From NCBI GenBank assembly GCA_024196135.1, contig JAMQCK010000656.1, positions 1-18,207 on the forward strand: a stretch of DNA of 18,207 nt. The letters are read 5' to 3'. Below are positions 1-9,621 of this stretch, in pieces. Position numbers and translations under genes: made by a program. How positions within the stretch are numbered: the first letter of the stretch is position 1; each line of letters starts with the position of its first letter. Source of the DNA: Pleurotus ostreatus/Saccharomyces cerevisiae fusant. Lineage: Eukaryota; Opisthokonta. The notes beneath the pieces are model-generated. The model did no database searches, was not told the origin of the DNA, and saw nothing but the letters and a program-made list of their open reading frames with translations.

Positions 1-2
1 GT

Positions 3-933
3 ACAACATGGAAACAAACAAGGTCGAGAAGTGCGTCCCCTCCCTCGAGAGCGTCAACTGTTTTACTGACTCGCCCGTAGCCAAACACCGGTATTGAACG
101 ACGTCCGCGACATCACCATCTCCAGAAATGCGAAGCATAGCTTGACAGCTCTGGTGAGCTATGAGAACAAGGTGGGTAGTTTCGGGTGTCAATGTCAATT
201 CAATACTGAGCATCTCGTAGGCGCCCCCGCAGCGATGGAAGATGGATCTCGTCAAGGACATGAAAGACCCGACTCAACAAGCAATGATTGGCCGACTCAG
301 CTTAGTGTATGTTGTGTCCTTGTTTCGTTCAGCCGCCCTTCTGATGAGCTCCAGTCACACGTACATGCCAAAGGACTCTTCTACGGACTTCGCGGGTCAG
401 AGCTACTTCGGCGGAAAGAATGACGAGCTGGTGCTGTGCGCAGGCAAATGTACGCACTCTCACGCATGTTCATCTGCTTCCCTAACGATTCCTTAGCTGG
501 CGAAATTAACATCTGGGATGCGGAGTCCGGTGCATTGTTACACCACGTCCGCGGCGACGAGATTGGCGGCGATCTCACCACCCTCGGCTGGAATTACGCT
601 GTCGACGACCCCTTCATGTTCGCCGTCGGTAGCCACGACGGTGCCGTGCGCATCTGGACCAAACCCAACCCGAATAACCTCGTCGTCACCCTCCCGCCCG
701 TCGACAGCCCGCGCGACGTGCTCGTCCCTAGCGTGTCTAGACAGCGCTCGCGGTCGATATCGCCCTACCCGGAAATCACGATGTCGCGGACGGACAGTCC
801 TGTTAGCCAGGACTACGAGTCATTCGTGGACGCGGAGACGGACCATCCGCCGCAAGGGCGGACCGTGACGTTCAGCGACCACCCGTTCTTGGGTGGCCTG
901 ACGCCGCCGGAGCCTGTGGTGACTAAGCAATAG
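3..933 (+). CDS. WD40-repeat protein, C-terminal part (5' end outside window)
   Basis: My spliced model uses exons 3-22 (partial, least certain), 81-171, 221-306, 355-449 and 497-933. The introns are GT-AG and 47-58 nt long, and the last exon ends in TAG. The visible part is about 242 residues. It holds at least two WD40 blades, seen as the signatures SGEINIWD and GSHDGAVRIW, the latter preceded by DDPFMFAV. The blades are joined by a segment containing HTYMPK, DFAGQSYFGG and LCAGK. The last ~70 residues are rich in Ser, Pro and Arg and look disordered. WD40 propellers are protein-interaction scaffolds. The paired C-terminal blades resemble the WDR26/Gid7 group, a subunit of the GID/CTLH ubiquitin ligase, but I hold that only loosely because the N-terminal half, where LisH/CTLH domains would lie, is missing. 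The gene converges on TM-A. Confidence 0.82.
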
Positions 934-1436
934 CAGGATCGTGGCTGAGGTCGAGCAACGATCGCTTGTTGACAATCCCTCATGAAGCTGCGGTCGACCT
1001 GGATGTTAATCGGTTTTGAAAGACAAAGAAAGCTGTACTGATAGTTGCGGACCCGCTGTGCGTGTTCGACTTATTCTGAAGAGGGTTTCTTGGTTTGGAC
1101 AGGCTTTCCTACGAAGAACTCTCCTACGCACTTACGATTTTAGAAGATTTACCGACGACTCTACGATGCTCCTTAGTTACATACCTTATTGCTATCTGGA
1201 GCGTTATGCTATCGATGTGCGCCGCAGAACGACGCTGGCTTTCTTTTCTGCTAGAGCTTGAGGCGATGGTCAAAGTCATTGCAAATGTCTGAATAGGCAA
1301 GATGGCTACGAGGTAGGATGTGCTAGGTTACATGGTACAGGTACAGACAAATCGAAAGGAAGGGACATGAGTACAGACTTCACGGATGGTTCAATGTAAC
1401 AGGAAACTAGCGGACGCAACCTTCAGAGCCTCAGGT
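934..1436. other. Convergent 3' intergenic region, no gene seen
   Basis: About 500 bases between the stop codons of the WD40 gene (+) and TM-A (-). Only short overlapping frames without family resemblance or convincing splice sites occur here. It presumably carries the two facing 3' UTRs and polyadenylation signals. I see no repeat or RNA gene. Confidence 0.5.
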
Positions 1437-2843
1437 TCATACTTCGCTCGAAGTCGTATACTGCGTCTGCTCGATGTGCACGCCTTTGACAGGGCTTGCA
1501 TACGTAACCGAATCCCGCGGCATGGTAGCAAAGCTCGGGCGTGCTGGCGTCCAGGTAGTGTCTGCTTTGAACGCAGGGACGGCGCGGATGGTGCTTGACG
1601 AGAAGCGCATGGAGTCGCCGAGGAGGCTGTCCACGGACGAGCGCTGCAGGCCCACCATGATAATGATGAAGGTCGGGTAGAGGCCCTGTGCGAGCGGGTT
1701 AGCACGCGTTCTCTAGACAACTAAAGAGAAGGAAACGAACGTACGCAGATACTACACAGGGCCTCAAGAAGGATAGACGTCTGCGTTCCAGTGAACGCGC
1801 CGAGGCTCGCGGCCATAACGATGACCTATACCACACCGACCGTTAGCCTTGGTCTCCAACGCGACGAAGCGCACTAAACACTGACCCAAACAGCACAATA
1901 GGCGAACCCGGACTCGACCAGAATGAGCAGCGTGATCTCCGCGCGCGACTTCGTGCGCTTCCGCCGGAAGTTGCGGATCACGTAGTCTCGGTAGGTCCTA
2001 AACAGTGAGGTGTTAGCGTCGGCGATCTACTCAAAAGGGTCAAGTGGACGCACCAGGTCTTGTAAGTCATAAGCGCGGTCGCGGTGAGGTTTGTGACGAG
2101 TAGCGGGACGGTCAGAACCAGGCTGAAGGTGTTTGAGGGTGGGTCTATTTCGCCCAGTCGACGCAGGACTATAACGACCGTGTTTGAGATGGTCGCGCCT
2201 AGGGTAGTGTTAGGCACGTCTAGCGCGACGACTCGAAGAGTCTGCTTCACCATAGGTTCCGAACAGACATGCCGCGAGCAAAAAGCGGATTTTCCGGCTA
2301 TCCGGAAAGAGCACCCATGCTCGCCATACGACCACGGTGTCGCTGATGAGGAACTGTGCACCAGTCTCAGCGTCTTTCGAAGGTTGAAGGGCACTTGCAC
2401 TCACATTTATTCTCAGCAGGACATTGATGGCGATGCCTATGTTGACTTGTAATGTAGTGGTGTCTGCCGGATCGGCTGCAAGCCCAGAGAACTGCAGCCT
2501 CGCGGTTTCCGCGCTCATTGCAGCGCTTGCTAGGGATGTTGCGAACATCGCTGTCGAGCAGACGAAGAGGAATGCTCGTGATCGCGATTCGCGTACACCA
2601 TCCTTGCTGTGAAGGTGTCAACGCCGAGCAAGGTGTAAGAGGGCACCGAGGCGCACATGAGGAGGTAGGCAGAGATGAAGTAAAAGCACGCGTGTAGGCC
2701 TGCCCGATGGTCAGCTGAGGAACGTCAAGCACCGAGGGCCACATACCGAAGAACGTGAACAAGACAGAAAGCTGTACGACCCAATCGTTGAGCGCTTTCA
2801 CATCGCTATCGATGAGCGGCCCCGACTCTTGTGCGCTCGACAT
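1437..2843 (-). CDS. TM-A: uncharacterised seven-span membrane protein
   Basis: My model has exons (transcript order) 2843-2747, 2699-2657, 2606-2405, 2353-2251, 2198-2054, 1997-1886, 1825-1745 and 1685-1437. All introns are GT-AG, 47-60 nt, and the frame is kept throughout, giving 343 residues. The protein lacks a cleavable signal. It has about seven hydrophobic spans, a motif SDTVVVWRAWVLF in span 3, YKTW at the end of span 5, LILVESG in span 6 and LYPTFIIIMVGLQ in span 7. A Ser/Thr-rich cytoplasmic tail of about 70 residues follows. It aligns along its whole length with TM-B at 14364-15636. Such proteins are common in Agaricomycetes, but I know no established function. Receptor-like topology is only an inference, and it is not a recognisable Ste2/Ste3 pheromone receptor. 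Start: the ATG precedes the conserved TFFG block by the same distance, within one codon, as in TM-B. Confidence 0.85.
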
Positions 2844-3935
2844 GATGTTGGTCTTCGCCGGACGAGCGGGTCAGACGGGGGGCAGATGGGGGGGGGAGGG
2901 CAAGAGCCAAGGAGCGCTCGCGCGATCCCATGCACTTATATCAGACGCCCATGCACCACACCTGCATCGGTGGCGCCAATGCGCAGGTGAAGCTGTAACC
3001 GCGCACTAGGTTCAGCCTCGTGTGCGATATCGCCGTGTCATAGGCGGCCTCAGCAGTCATGTCGAGCGATCCGGCAGCCTAATGAAAACATCGGCAGAAG
3101 CACCTTTAACGCAAGGGCGGCACGCCGAGAACGCAATCGTCGTCTTCTTATCTCCTGAGATCGCTGCGTATACAGCGCCGTGGTGTCCGTTGGTCCGTTG
3201 AGCGGCTATTCGCGGGGTTCAGATGCATAGCATGTATATCTGGTTTGCAAAGTAGCCGAAACGCGACGCGAGAGGGAGAGTAGACGAGGGTCTTGAACGC
3301 GTATCGCATATGCGCCAGGGCTGCAGTGTGGCGTCGTGCGAGTCCGCCCTTCTCGTAGAGGGTGCTCCGCGCCGGGCCTTTCGGATTGCGAGACCTCCGT
3401 ATGACAGAGAAGGCCTTCCATGCAGGCCAGTGGTGTGCATTCATGCCGTGCTATCCGGAGGGTCACGCGTCAGATTCCATAGTTGGACAAGCTATGCATG
3501 CTCACCAGCCTGCTCTCGAACTTTGCATATGCACAGCAAAAAGGTCAAGGGAGACCATGTGTGGCGCCAGATAGCAACACCCGTGTCTCATACGGTCTCC
3601 GCCCCATTGTCCAAGTAAACTGAGCAATAGTCTAAGGATTGGGGACTTTTCGTACGATTGTACGCTGCATGCTCCGTCTAAGCGTTGTACAAGGCAAGGT
3701 TACCAGATATATTGAATAGAATGTCAAAGCTCCCAGCAGCGGCTGCGGAGCGATACCGTCCAGTCGATGAGGGGCAGGTCGAAGCTGCAGAAACCTTTGT
3801 GGCCAGAATATTCAGTGGGATTTCCACGTGCGACGAATTCGCGTGCGCCGGGCCGCACTGCCGAAGGAACAATAGCCGCCGTCCTTTGTGCGTCTCCCCT
3901 TCATCAACACTCATCACGAAGCTACTACTCACGCC
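2844..3935. other. Divergent intergenic region between TM-A and the FTase alpha gene
   Basis: About 1.1 kb shared upstream of TM-A (-) and the prenyltransferase alpha gene (+). It contains a G-rich run near 2888-2897 and a TATA-like element serving TM-A. No reading frame here resembles a known protein or continues through plausible introns, so I call no gene. Promoters of both neighbours should lie here. Confidence 0.5.
2935..2942 (-). promoter_or_regulatory. TATA-like element of TM-A
   Basis: The minus strand reads GATATAAG about 92 nt upstream of the TM-A start codon, a reasonable distance for a fungal core promoter. Evidence is the motif and spacing only. Confidence 0.35.
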
Positions 3936-5183
3936 ATGCCTCTCAATTCCGACGACGTGCTCCTATACTCACAACGACCAGACTGGGCAGATGTTCAACC
4001 CCTAGAGCAGTACGAGGGCGTCAATCCCCTGGCACCGATATTCTACACCGATGAATGTTAGCGGCCTTTGTGCGCACTACACGAGGAATTCTCAACATAC
4101 ATTGCAGATAAGGATGCGACAAATTATCTGCGCGGAGTCATTAAGACAGGAGAGAAGTCAGAGCGCGTCCTCGAGCTGACGGAGGACATCATCCGACAGA
4201 ACCCTGCGCACTACACAGCTTGGTGCGTGGCTCGTTCATCCGCTCGATAACACCTCTCTGACCCCGTCTCGCCAGGCAGTACCGATATGAGACTCTCATC
4301 GCACTCGACGCCCCACTCGACCAAGAACTCAAGCTCATGGAGGACTTCGCCATTAAGTACATGAAGACGTACCAGATCTGGCACCACCGCCGGCTCCTCC
4401 TCATGAAGACGCGCGACCCCGCACCCGAACTGCAGCTCATCGGCAAGGTCCTGCGCGTGGACTCGAAGAACTACCACACATGGTCCCACCGCCAGTGGCT
4501 GCTTGCGCACTTCAACGAGGACGCGCTGTGGGCAGGCGAGCTCGACTTTGTGCAGGAGCTGCTGAATGTGGATCTGAGGAATAACTCGGCGTGGCATCAT
4601 CGGTTCTTTGTGGTGTTCCAGTCGGGCGTGCGCGCGGGAGAGGAGGACCGCGATCGGGTGGTGAAGCGGGAGCTCACGTACGTGATGCACTTTTGATCTT
4701 CAAGCGCGATGACTTGATGTTCCCTCGTAGGTACGTCAAGCAGAATATCTCATTGATACCGAACAACTTGTCCGCCTGGAACTACTTGCGCGGCCTCTTG
4801 GACTTCAACAAGATTCCGTACGCCTCCGTCACGCCCTTTGTCCAGCTCTACACCCGCAAACGCGACGAAAGTGGCGACATTGTCGACCTGGACAACCCTC
4901 CACCCGACGCGACCGCGGAGCTGCCGTGTCCTATGGCGATTGAACTGCTGGCCGACATCTACGAGGCGGAGGGTGTGGAGGGCATCCCCAAAGCTATCGA
5001 AGTATGTCTCTCAATCCGAAGACTCGACCTTCTCTGACAGAATATATAGCTCTGGAAGAGCCTGGCGGAGGAGCACGATACGATCAGGAGGAAGTACGTG
5101 CCCAGCGTCTTCCATGGGCTAACTGCTAATGTAATGCCAGGTACTGGGAGTATCGGTGTCAAGACGCGGGTCACTGTGCATGA
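3936..5183 (+). CDS. RAM2: Protein farnesyltransferase / geranylgeranyltransferase I alpha subunit
   Basis: My model has exons 3936-4056, 4108-4222, 4276-4677, 4731-5001, 5050-5093 and 5141-5183, giving 331 residues, close to yeast Ram2 (316). It has the helical-pair prenyltransferase-alpha (PPTA) repeats, each with a W-x-x-R type core: HYTAWQYR (~76), YQIWHHRRLLL (~111), NYHTWSHRQWLL (~144), NNSAWHHRFF and LSAWNYLRGLL. The lysine just before NYHTW (about residue 143) corresponds to the catalytic Lys164 of the mammalian subunit. The alpha subunit pairs with different beta subunits to attach farnesyl or geranylgeranyl groups to C-terminal CaaX cysteines of Ras, Rho and, in fungi, lipopeptide pheromones. 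No beta subunit lies in this window. The start follows CGCC and is the first ATG opening the frame. The last junctions are short exons but keep frame to a TGA. Confidence 0.93.
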
Positions 5184-5476
5184 TACCCTTGGATCGTCGA
5201 ATGAATGTACTCTAATGTAACATCAATCACGCTGAATATTTGCAGGGATGAGATTGAGATCAGGAACGAGGCGGGAGCAAATGAAGGCTTTCCTGATCTG
5301 TCAAACAAAGCCTTCCCAATACGGAAGTCATTTCCCTAAATGTCACTCAACCTTTCAGCTTTCTCGACATTGTTTGGCTGTTTGGCTGTCTCTCCTGGCG
5401 TGCACCAAACAAAGCTAGTTCCTTCTTGTCTTCCCCCATCATCGTCGTTCCTTTCGCGTCTCCCTCGCCGTCCGCC

Positions 5477-6143
5477 ATGAAGTTCACGTTGCCCCGCCTC
5501 TTCGCCGCCCTCGCGCTGCCTGCTCTCGCCTCCGCCTGCGAAGGCGAGTGCATCGTCAAGATCACCGAGGCGTGGCTCTCCAACTACACCCTCCCGCTCC
5601 ATACTATCTGGCGCGAGACGGTACGTGCCTCCCATCGTCCCGCCCTTTTTCGCTGACCTCGCCCAGGCGCAGCAGCTCTCCTCGCTCGTCTACGAGCAGG
5701 GAGACGCCCACCACGGCTTCGAGTATCTTGCCCCGCTCGTGCACGCGTACACGAACGCGTCCTACGAGGGCATGCGCACCGCTATCTTCCCATCCTTCTT
5801 CCACGGCAAGTGCCAGCAGAACGGCGTCGACCCGCCTGGCTGCCCGAACCCTGACTGCCCCGTCGTGTGCGGCACACCGGGCTCGATGGTCCACTTCTAC
5901 CCAGTGCTGCGCCAGATCGCGTTTAACCAGACGCGTGCGCTCATCAGCAACGCTACTGCGCAGTACAGCGACGCGATCGCGCAGCGGGTCGTGCAGGATG
6001 CGAAGAAGGACAACGTCAAGCATGCGGTGAAGGCGGCACTTGGGGAGATGGGCGACAAGCTGCTCAAGCAGTGCGGTGGAGACGGTCTGCCGGACTGCAA
6101 CTGGGAGCAGGAGATGAAGGAGTACATCCTGACTTTCCCGTAA
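5477..6143 (+). CDS. Small secreted cysteine-containing protein, function unknown
   Basis: Two exons, 5477-5620 and 5667-6143, with a 46-nt GT-AG intron, encode 206 residues. The N-terminus is a clear signal peptide: MKFTLPR, then a hydrophobic stretch, then likely cleavage after ASA near residue 20, leaving a mature start of CEGEC. The mature part has eight cysteines, enough for four disulfides. Several lie in the cluster GCPNPDCPVVCG, and it has sequons NYT, NAS, NQT and NAT for N-glycosylation. The C-terminal third is charged and probably helical. There is no transmembrane segment or GPI-type hydrophobic tail. I recognise the type as a conserved basidiomycete secreted protein but not an assigned family. 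Its gene follows the prenyltransferase gene on the same strand by about 290 bases and converges on LPMO copy 1. An effector-like or extracellular role is inference only. Confidence 0.82.
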
Positions 6144-6456
6144 ACGCATTCGCCTCGGATTGGACGCTCTTGTGGAGGACCTTGATGGTTTCGACTCCCG
6201 TTTCTTACACGATGACTATGTATCGCCTACAGTCCCGCTCGTACATCGCTACTCACCGCCTCATGTTACCACCATCCAGCACAACATTGTAGCCTTACTT
6301 CATGCTATCCCAAGTCGTAGTGCACGACGTGAGTTCCATACAGATACCATTCATTATATACCCCGTAGACAATGTTATCCTACTTTCCCTCTTCGTGTGT
6401 GAGCCCCGAACAGTAGCATATATTCAGTGAACTTGGTTAGATTCCAAGCGAGACCT
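6144..6456. other. Convergent 3' intergenic region
   Basis: About 310 bases between the stop codons of the secreted-protein gene (+) and LPMO copy 1 (-). It is AT-richer than the flanking exons, fitting two facing 3' UTRs. No coding signal or repeat seen. Confidence 0.5.
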
Positions 6457-7479
6457 TCATCCGTGCCAGACAGCGGGCCCGGGCATGGTGTAGTTGGCGG
6501 GGACGGCTAGCAGGAGCATTTAGCAACGTCGCCGACCACAAAAACAGATGCAACTCACGGTAGTAGATGTTGATGAGGATCCCTGGCTCGTTGCCGGTGT
6601 AGACGCCCGGGATTGAGACGAGCGGGCTGGGGCTGCCGTTCCCGCCACCGGTAACCTTGACTTGGGCGCAGCTCAGGTAGAATTGGGCTGGTAAGGGCGG
6701 TTAAATCAAGGATGGGTATACAATCAAGGGGATAACTTACCACCACCGAAGCTCGACGCGCTGTGCAGAGCAATGTGCTCAGCGCGGATGAGGTACTCGC
6801 CGCTCGGCAGGCTCTTGGGGATCGTAAAGGTGATCGTGTCGATGTCTTTACAGCCCTTCATTAGTGTTTTGCGCCAGATAACGCGGATCCCAACCCCCAC
6901 TCACCCGACCCGGGGAACGAAATCGAGCTCCCCCCATTCGTCACCGGCGGGATCTCATACACCTTGAACCACTTCTGCCCGGAGCCGTCGTACGACGCCG
7001 CGTCGGGGTTCGCGCTCGCCATGTACACGTTGACGACGCCGGCGTGGTACATGGGCCCGTTCGCCTTGATGCTGACGGAGGAGCCGGCGGCGACCTCGGC
7101 GGTGGTCGCGGTCGCGTGCGTCTCGGAGGTGTAGCTGGTGAAGTCGGGGGTGGTGACGTCTTGGACCTGGGGTGGGGGGTTAGTGAGTGAGTGGGTGGAT
7201 AGGGATGAGGAGGGAGGGGATAGGTGGGCGGAGAGGGTATGCTCTACGAGAGAGGGACGGAGGGAATGATGATACTAACCGGCGCCTGCGTGTTGTAGTT
7301 GTTCGTGCGGCGAATGTTCACCCACTCGCCGGACGGCTGGCCGTTGACGATGAGCGTGGGCAGCGTGTCTACGCAATATACAATAAATCTCGAGGCCCTC
7401 GCTCGAGAGCATATCACTTACAGTGCGCTAGCGCCGAGGCAGCCAGAGAGACGGTGGCAAAGAGACTGGAGAAACGCAT
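6457..7479 (-). CDS. AA9 lytic polysaccharide monooxygenase, copy 1
   Basis: My model has exons 7479-7422, 7368-7280, 7166-6905, 6845-6741, 6687-6559 and 6506-6457, giving 230 residues with an 18-residue signal peptide ending ASALA. Cleavage exposes His1 (mature HYTLPTL), the N-terminal ligand of the copper histidine brace. The second brace His is in [13 protein letters not shown] (precursor residue 90). The axial Tyr and its neighbouring Gln are in AQFYLSCAQ (Gln173, Tyr175), and the second-sphere His is in EHIALHS (His164). AA9 enzymes oxidatively cleave cellulose and related glucans outside the cell using O2/H2O2 and an electron donor. No CBM1 or linker follows, as the protein ends at AVWHG. 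Oddity: residue 60 is Ser where copy 2 and many AA9 proteins have the disulfide Cys, so the Cys in SCAQ is unpaired. The AA9 call is firm. Substrate and regioselectivity cannot be read here. Confidence 0.94.
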
Positions 7480-7522
7480 TGTGGGGAAAGCAGCTTGTCA
7501 CTCGTGGAGAACCTGGCGTGCG

Positions 7523-7594
7523 GCGGGGAGATTTGAACATTGGCGGTGGATTTATACAACTAGATAAACAGGAAGCAAGGCACCGAAGGCGGGG
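7523..7594 (+). promoter_or_regulatory. Pair of CreA-type sites upstream of LPMO copy 1
   Basis: GCGGGG occurs at 7523-7528 and 7589-7594, flanking the TATA-like element upstream of LPMO copy 1. It fits the SYGGRG consensus of the carbon-catabolite repressor CreA/Cre1, which represses many plant-cell-wall-degrading genes on glucose. In a GC-rich genome a 6-base match is weak evidence; pairing and promoter position are the only support. Confidence 0.3.
7550..7556 (-). promoter_or_regulatory. TATA box of LPMO copy 1
   Basis: TATAAAT on the minus strand, about 72 nt upstream of the start codon. A CCAAT pentamer lies just downstream of it. The position matches the TATA-like element of LPMO copy 2 within about 10 nt. 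Confidence 0.5.
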
Positions 7595-8521
7595 GAGGGT
7601 AATTGACGAGCGTCCCGGTTGCGTGTGTAATCGAGGGCAGAATTGTATGAGTGTATACAGTGATCCCGAGAGGACCTCGAGGATTATCCTTCGAAGTGAA
7701 GGTCCGGTCCGCTTTCATAGCCTATTTCCTGCGCATGCGCAGATGATTCATTCACTCTACATCTTCTTCGCCAATTTTCTTTTGCAGTCACGCACATTAA
7801 AAGCCAACGCAGATGTCCTGTAATTCCTGCCGACAATGCCCAAGTGATTGTCGACCGTGCGAGGATCTGAATCAATTCGCCGTCTGCTACTCGAGAAGAG
7901 CGATCTCGTGGTCCATGACGCGTATTGCTGACCAGGAAGCAGCAGATTTGGCTCAGGAGCCCCGCAGAAGAGAGCCAGTCGCTATTGCAAGTCCAAGTTC
8001 GCGCAGATCATAGAAGCGAGACCCGTGAAGGCAAGCCAGTCAAGTGACTGGAAGAGTGCGAGAGGGAAGCCTTTGAGAGACGCATGTCCTCCAGAGTTAC
8101 TCCGTTGGTAGCAGATCATGGCGGCCCCGGGAAGGAGACGGGACTCCGTGCTCGTTGTGTTGAATCTACTCCATGTGTGGCCGTTCACCGCCGTTCACCA
8201 GGTGCAGTATAGTCCCACGATTCTAGATGTTTATGGCGAGCAGAGGAGGCCTGGGTCACGGTGCCGGTCCGGCCTCAAAGGAGCTCGGGTACAGGAGATG
8301 AATTGCAAATCAATGGCTGCAGTATCAGAAAACGCTACTCTTCGAAAGGCAGAGTCATCGTGATGGTCGCTGTTCAAGGGACATTCGGCCAAGGCCATGA
8401 GCATGAGAAAGGAACCGGGAATGTCCGGAAAAATTCCCACAGTTGTCCAATTGCGGCTCCATTTGTGGCACTCGCCAGTTTATCGATAGTATCCATCCTC
8501 CCAACGTCACTGGCCATCATC

Positions 8522-9388
8522 ATGTCGGCCGCTGTCCCCATCCCAGAAGGCTTTGAGACACGATGCGGCGTATGCGCCGCCCCGACAAGCATGCGCTGCT
8601 CTCGCTGCGGTTCAGCTTATTATTGCAATAAAGACCATAGTGCGATGGTATGTTGACGCGACTGCCTATGCATATCGTCAATACCCGAGAAAAACAGCTC
8701 ACAATCACGCGTAAAAGGACTGGAAGTATCACAAGAAGCAGTGCAATGCCAACCAGGCTGACCCTTCGGCCGCTGCGTCCTTTCTCTGGCCAACGAAGAA
8801 TACTCTGCAGGCGATTCTCCTACCCGCGGACGAAGACGAACCCCGGATGGTGGATGTCGAGTTCGAGTGGGGGACAGATAGCGGTCTCACCGGCTTCCCT
8901 ATGCACGTCCAGAACCTCAAACGCAAAGCGCCTGGCCTCTTCCACGACCGCGCGCTCGTGTTCGAGGAGCATGTCGAGACCTTCGGAATTCATGGTCGCG
9001 AACTCAAGGATGAAGAGCACCTGGTAATCATGTACAATGATTTGGGCTCCATGCATACGGACCATCCCAACCGTTGCGTCCAGCATCTCACGAAGGGTAC
9101 GTGTGGTCCTTCGAGTCGTAAATTGCGACGACGGCGAGCTGAACGCCGCGCGACCCACAGGCAAGGCCCCACACGAATGGACGGACACCCTTCTTGTGCT
9201 CCGTCAGCGACCACGCGATAGACTTTTGCGCTACCAGAGCGCGAATTTGGACGAGGATATTGAGATTCTTCGACAATATTTCTTGGAATATGATGTCGGC
9301 GTAAGTTTCTCGTACTCTGCATTCGGCCAGATACCGTCAAGCTAATTGCACTGGGCAGGGCGGAGGAGGGAGAGTGCTTACCTTCTGA
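8522..9388 (+). CDS. MYND zinc-finger protein
   Basis: My model has exons 8522-8647, 8718-9096, 9161-9300 and 9359-9388, giving 224 residues. Residues 15-51 form an N-terminal MYND finger: C15-x2-C18, C26-x2-C29, YYC35-x3-H39, then DW, H47 and C51. The first intron lies inside the finger, right before DWKYHKKQC, and its removal completes the motif. The rest is acidic and hydrophilic, with VEFEWG, GIHGRELKDEEHLVIMYND and a terminal GGGRVLTF. MYND fingers mediate protein-protein contacts. Fungi have many small MYND proteins with an uncharacterised C-terminal part, and this fits that group. The sixth zinc ligand is His where Cys is usual, which can still bind zinc. It lies between the two LPMO genes, divergent from copy 1 and converging on copy 2. 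No functional link to them is implied. The very short last exon (30 nt) is the least certain part. Confidence 0.8.
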
Positions 9389-9621
9389 AGTTGATCGACT
9401 AAGCCGAGCCCGCCGACTGAACTGTGAACGTCGCACCTGTAAAACCTGTACGGAGATACCTTTTATATAGGATCAACGAGTCTGTCTCACCGGCTGCATT
9501 CATTGACGATGACGATGGCCTGAAATTGTTACACCATATACAATATCGTACATACATACCGATTTACAACGGCTCTAGGAAAGGAAAAGGAATTCTACTT
9601 CGGTTAGCTCCGTGCATGCTT

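Larger units (their letters stand above)
7480..8521. other. Divergent promoter region of LPMO copy 1 and the MYND gene
   Basis: About 1.04 kb between two divergently transcribed genes. On the LPMO side it carries a TATA-like element and two GCGGGG sites that fit the fungal CreA consensus. It also holds a perfect 12-base palindrome at 7730-7741. Short frames of 60-80 codons occur on both strands around 7800-8400, but none shows a recognisable motif or splices into a longer product, so I call no gene. Confidence 0.5.

Noticed and set aside
4211..4690. 159-codon antisense frame over the prenyltransferase alpha gene
   Set aside because: The sense frame shows the prenyltransferase repeats; the His/Val/Leu-rich antisense frame is its mirror.
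5604..6149. 181-codon antisense frame over the secreted-protein gene
   Set aside because: The sense strand has a signal peptide, a clean intron and a Cys pattern. The antisense product is a low-complexity Arg/Val/Leu shadow.
7299..7823. 174-codon plus-strand frame starting inside LPMO copy 1
   Set aside because: It runs antisense to LPMO exon 2 and on into the promoter, with no recognisable motif and no codon bias like the real exons.
7813..8440. Several 60-80 codon frames on both strands between LPMO copy 1 and the MYND gene, considered as a degenerate gene
   Set aside because: No two could be joined by plausible splice sites into a product with recognisable domains. Without a homology search a relic gene cannot be supported.
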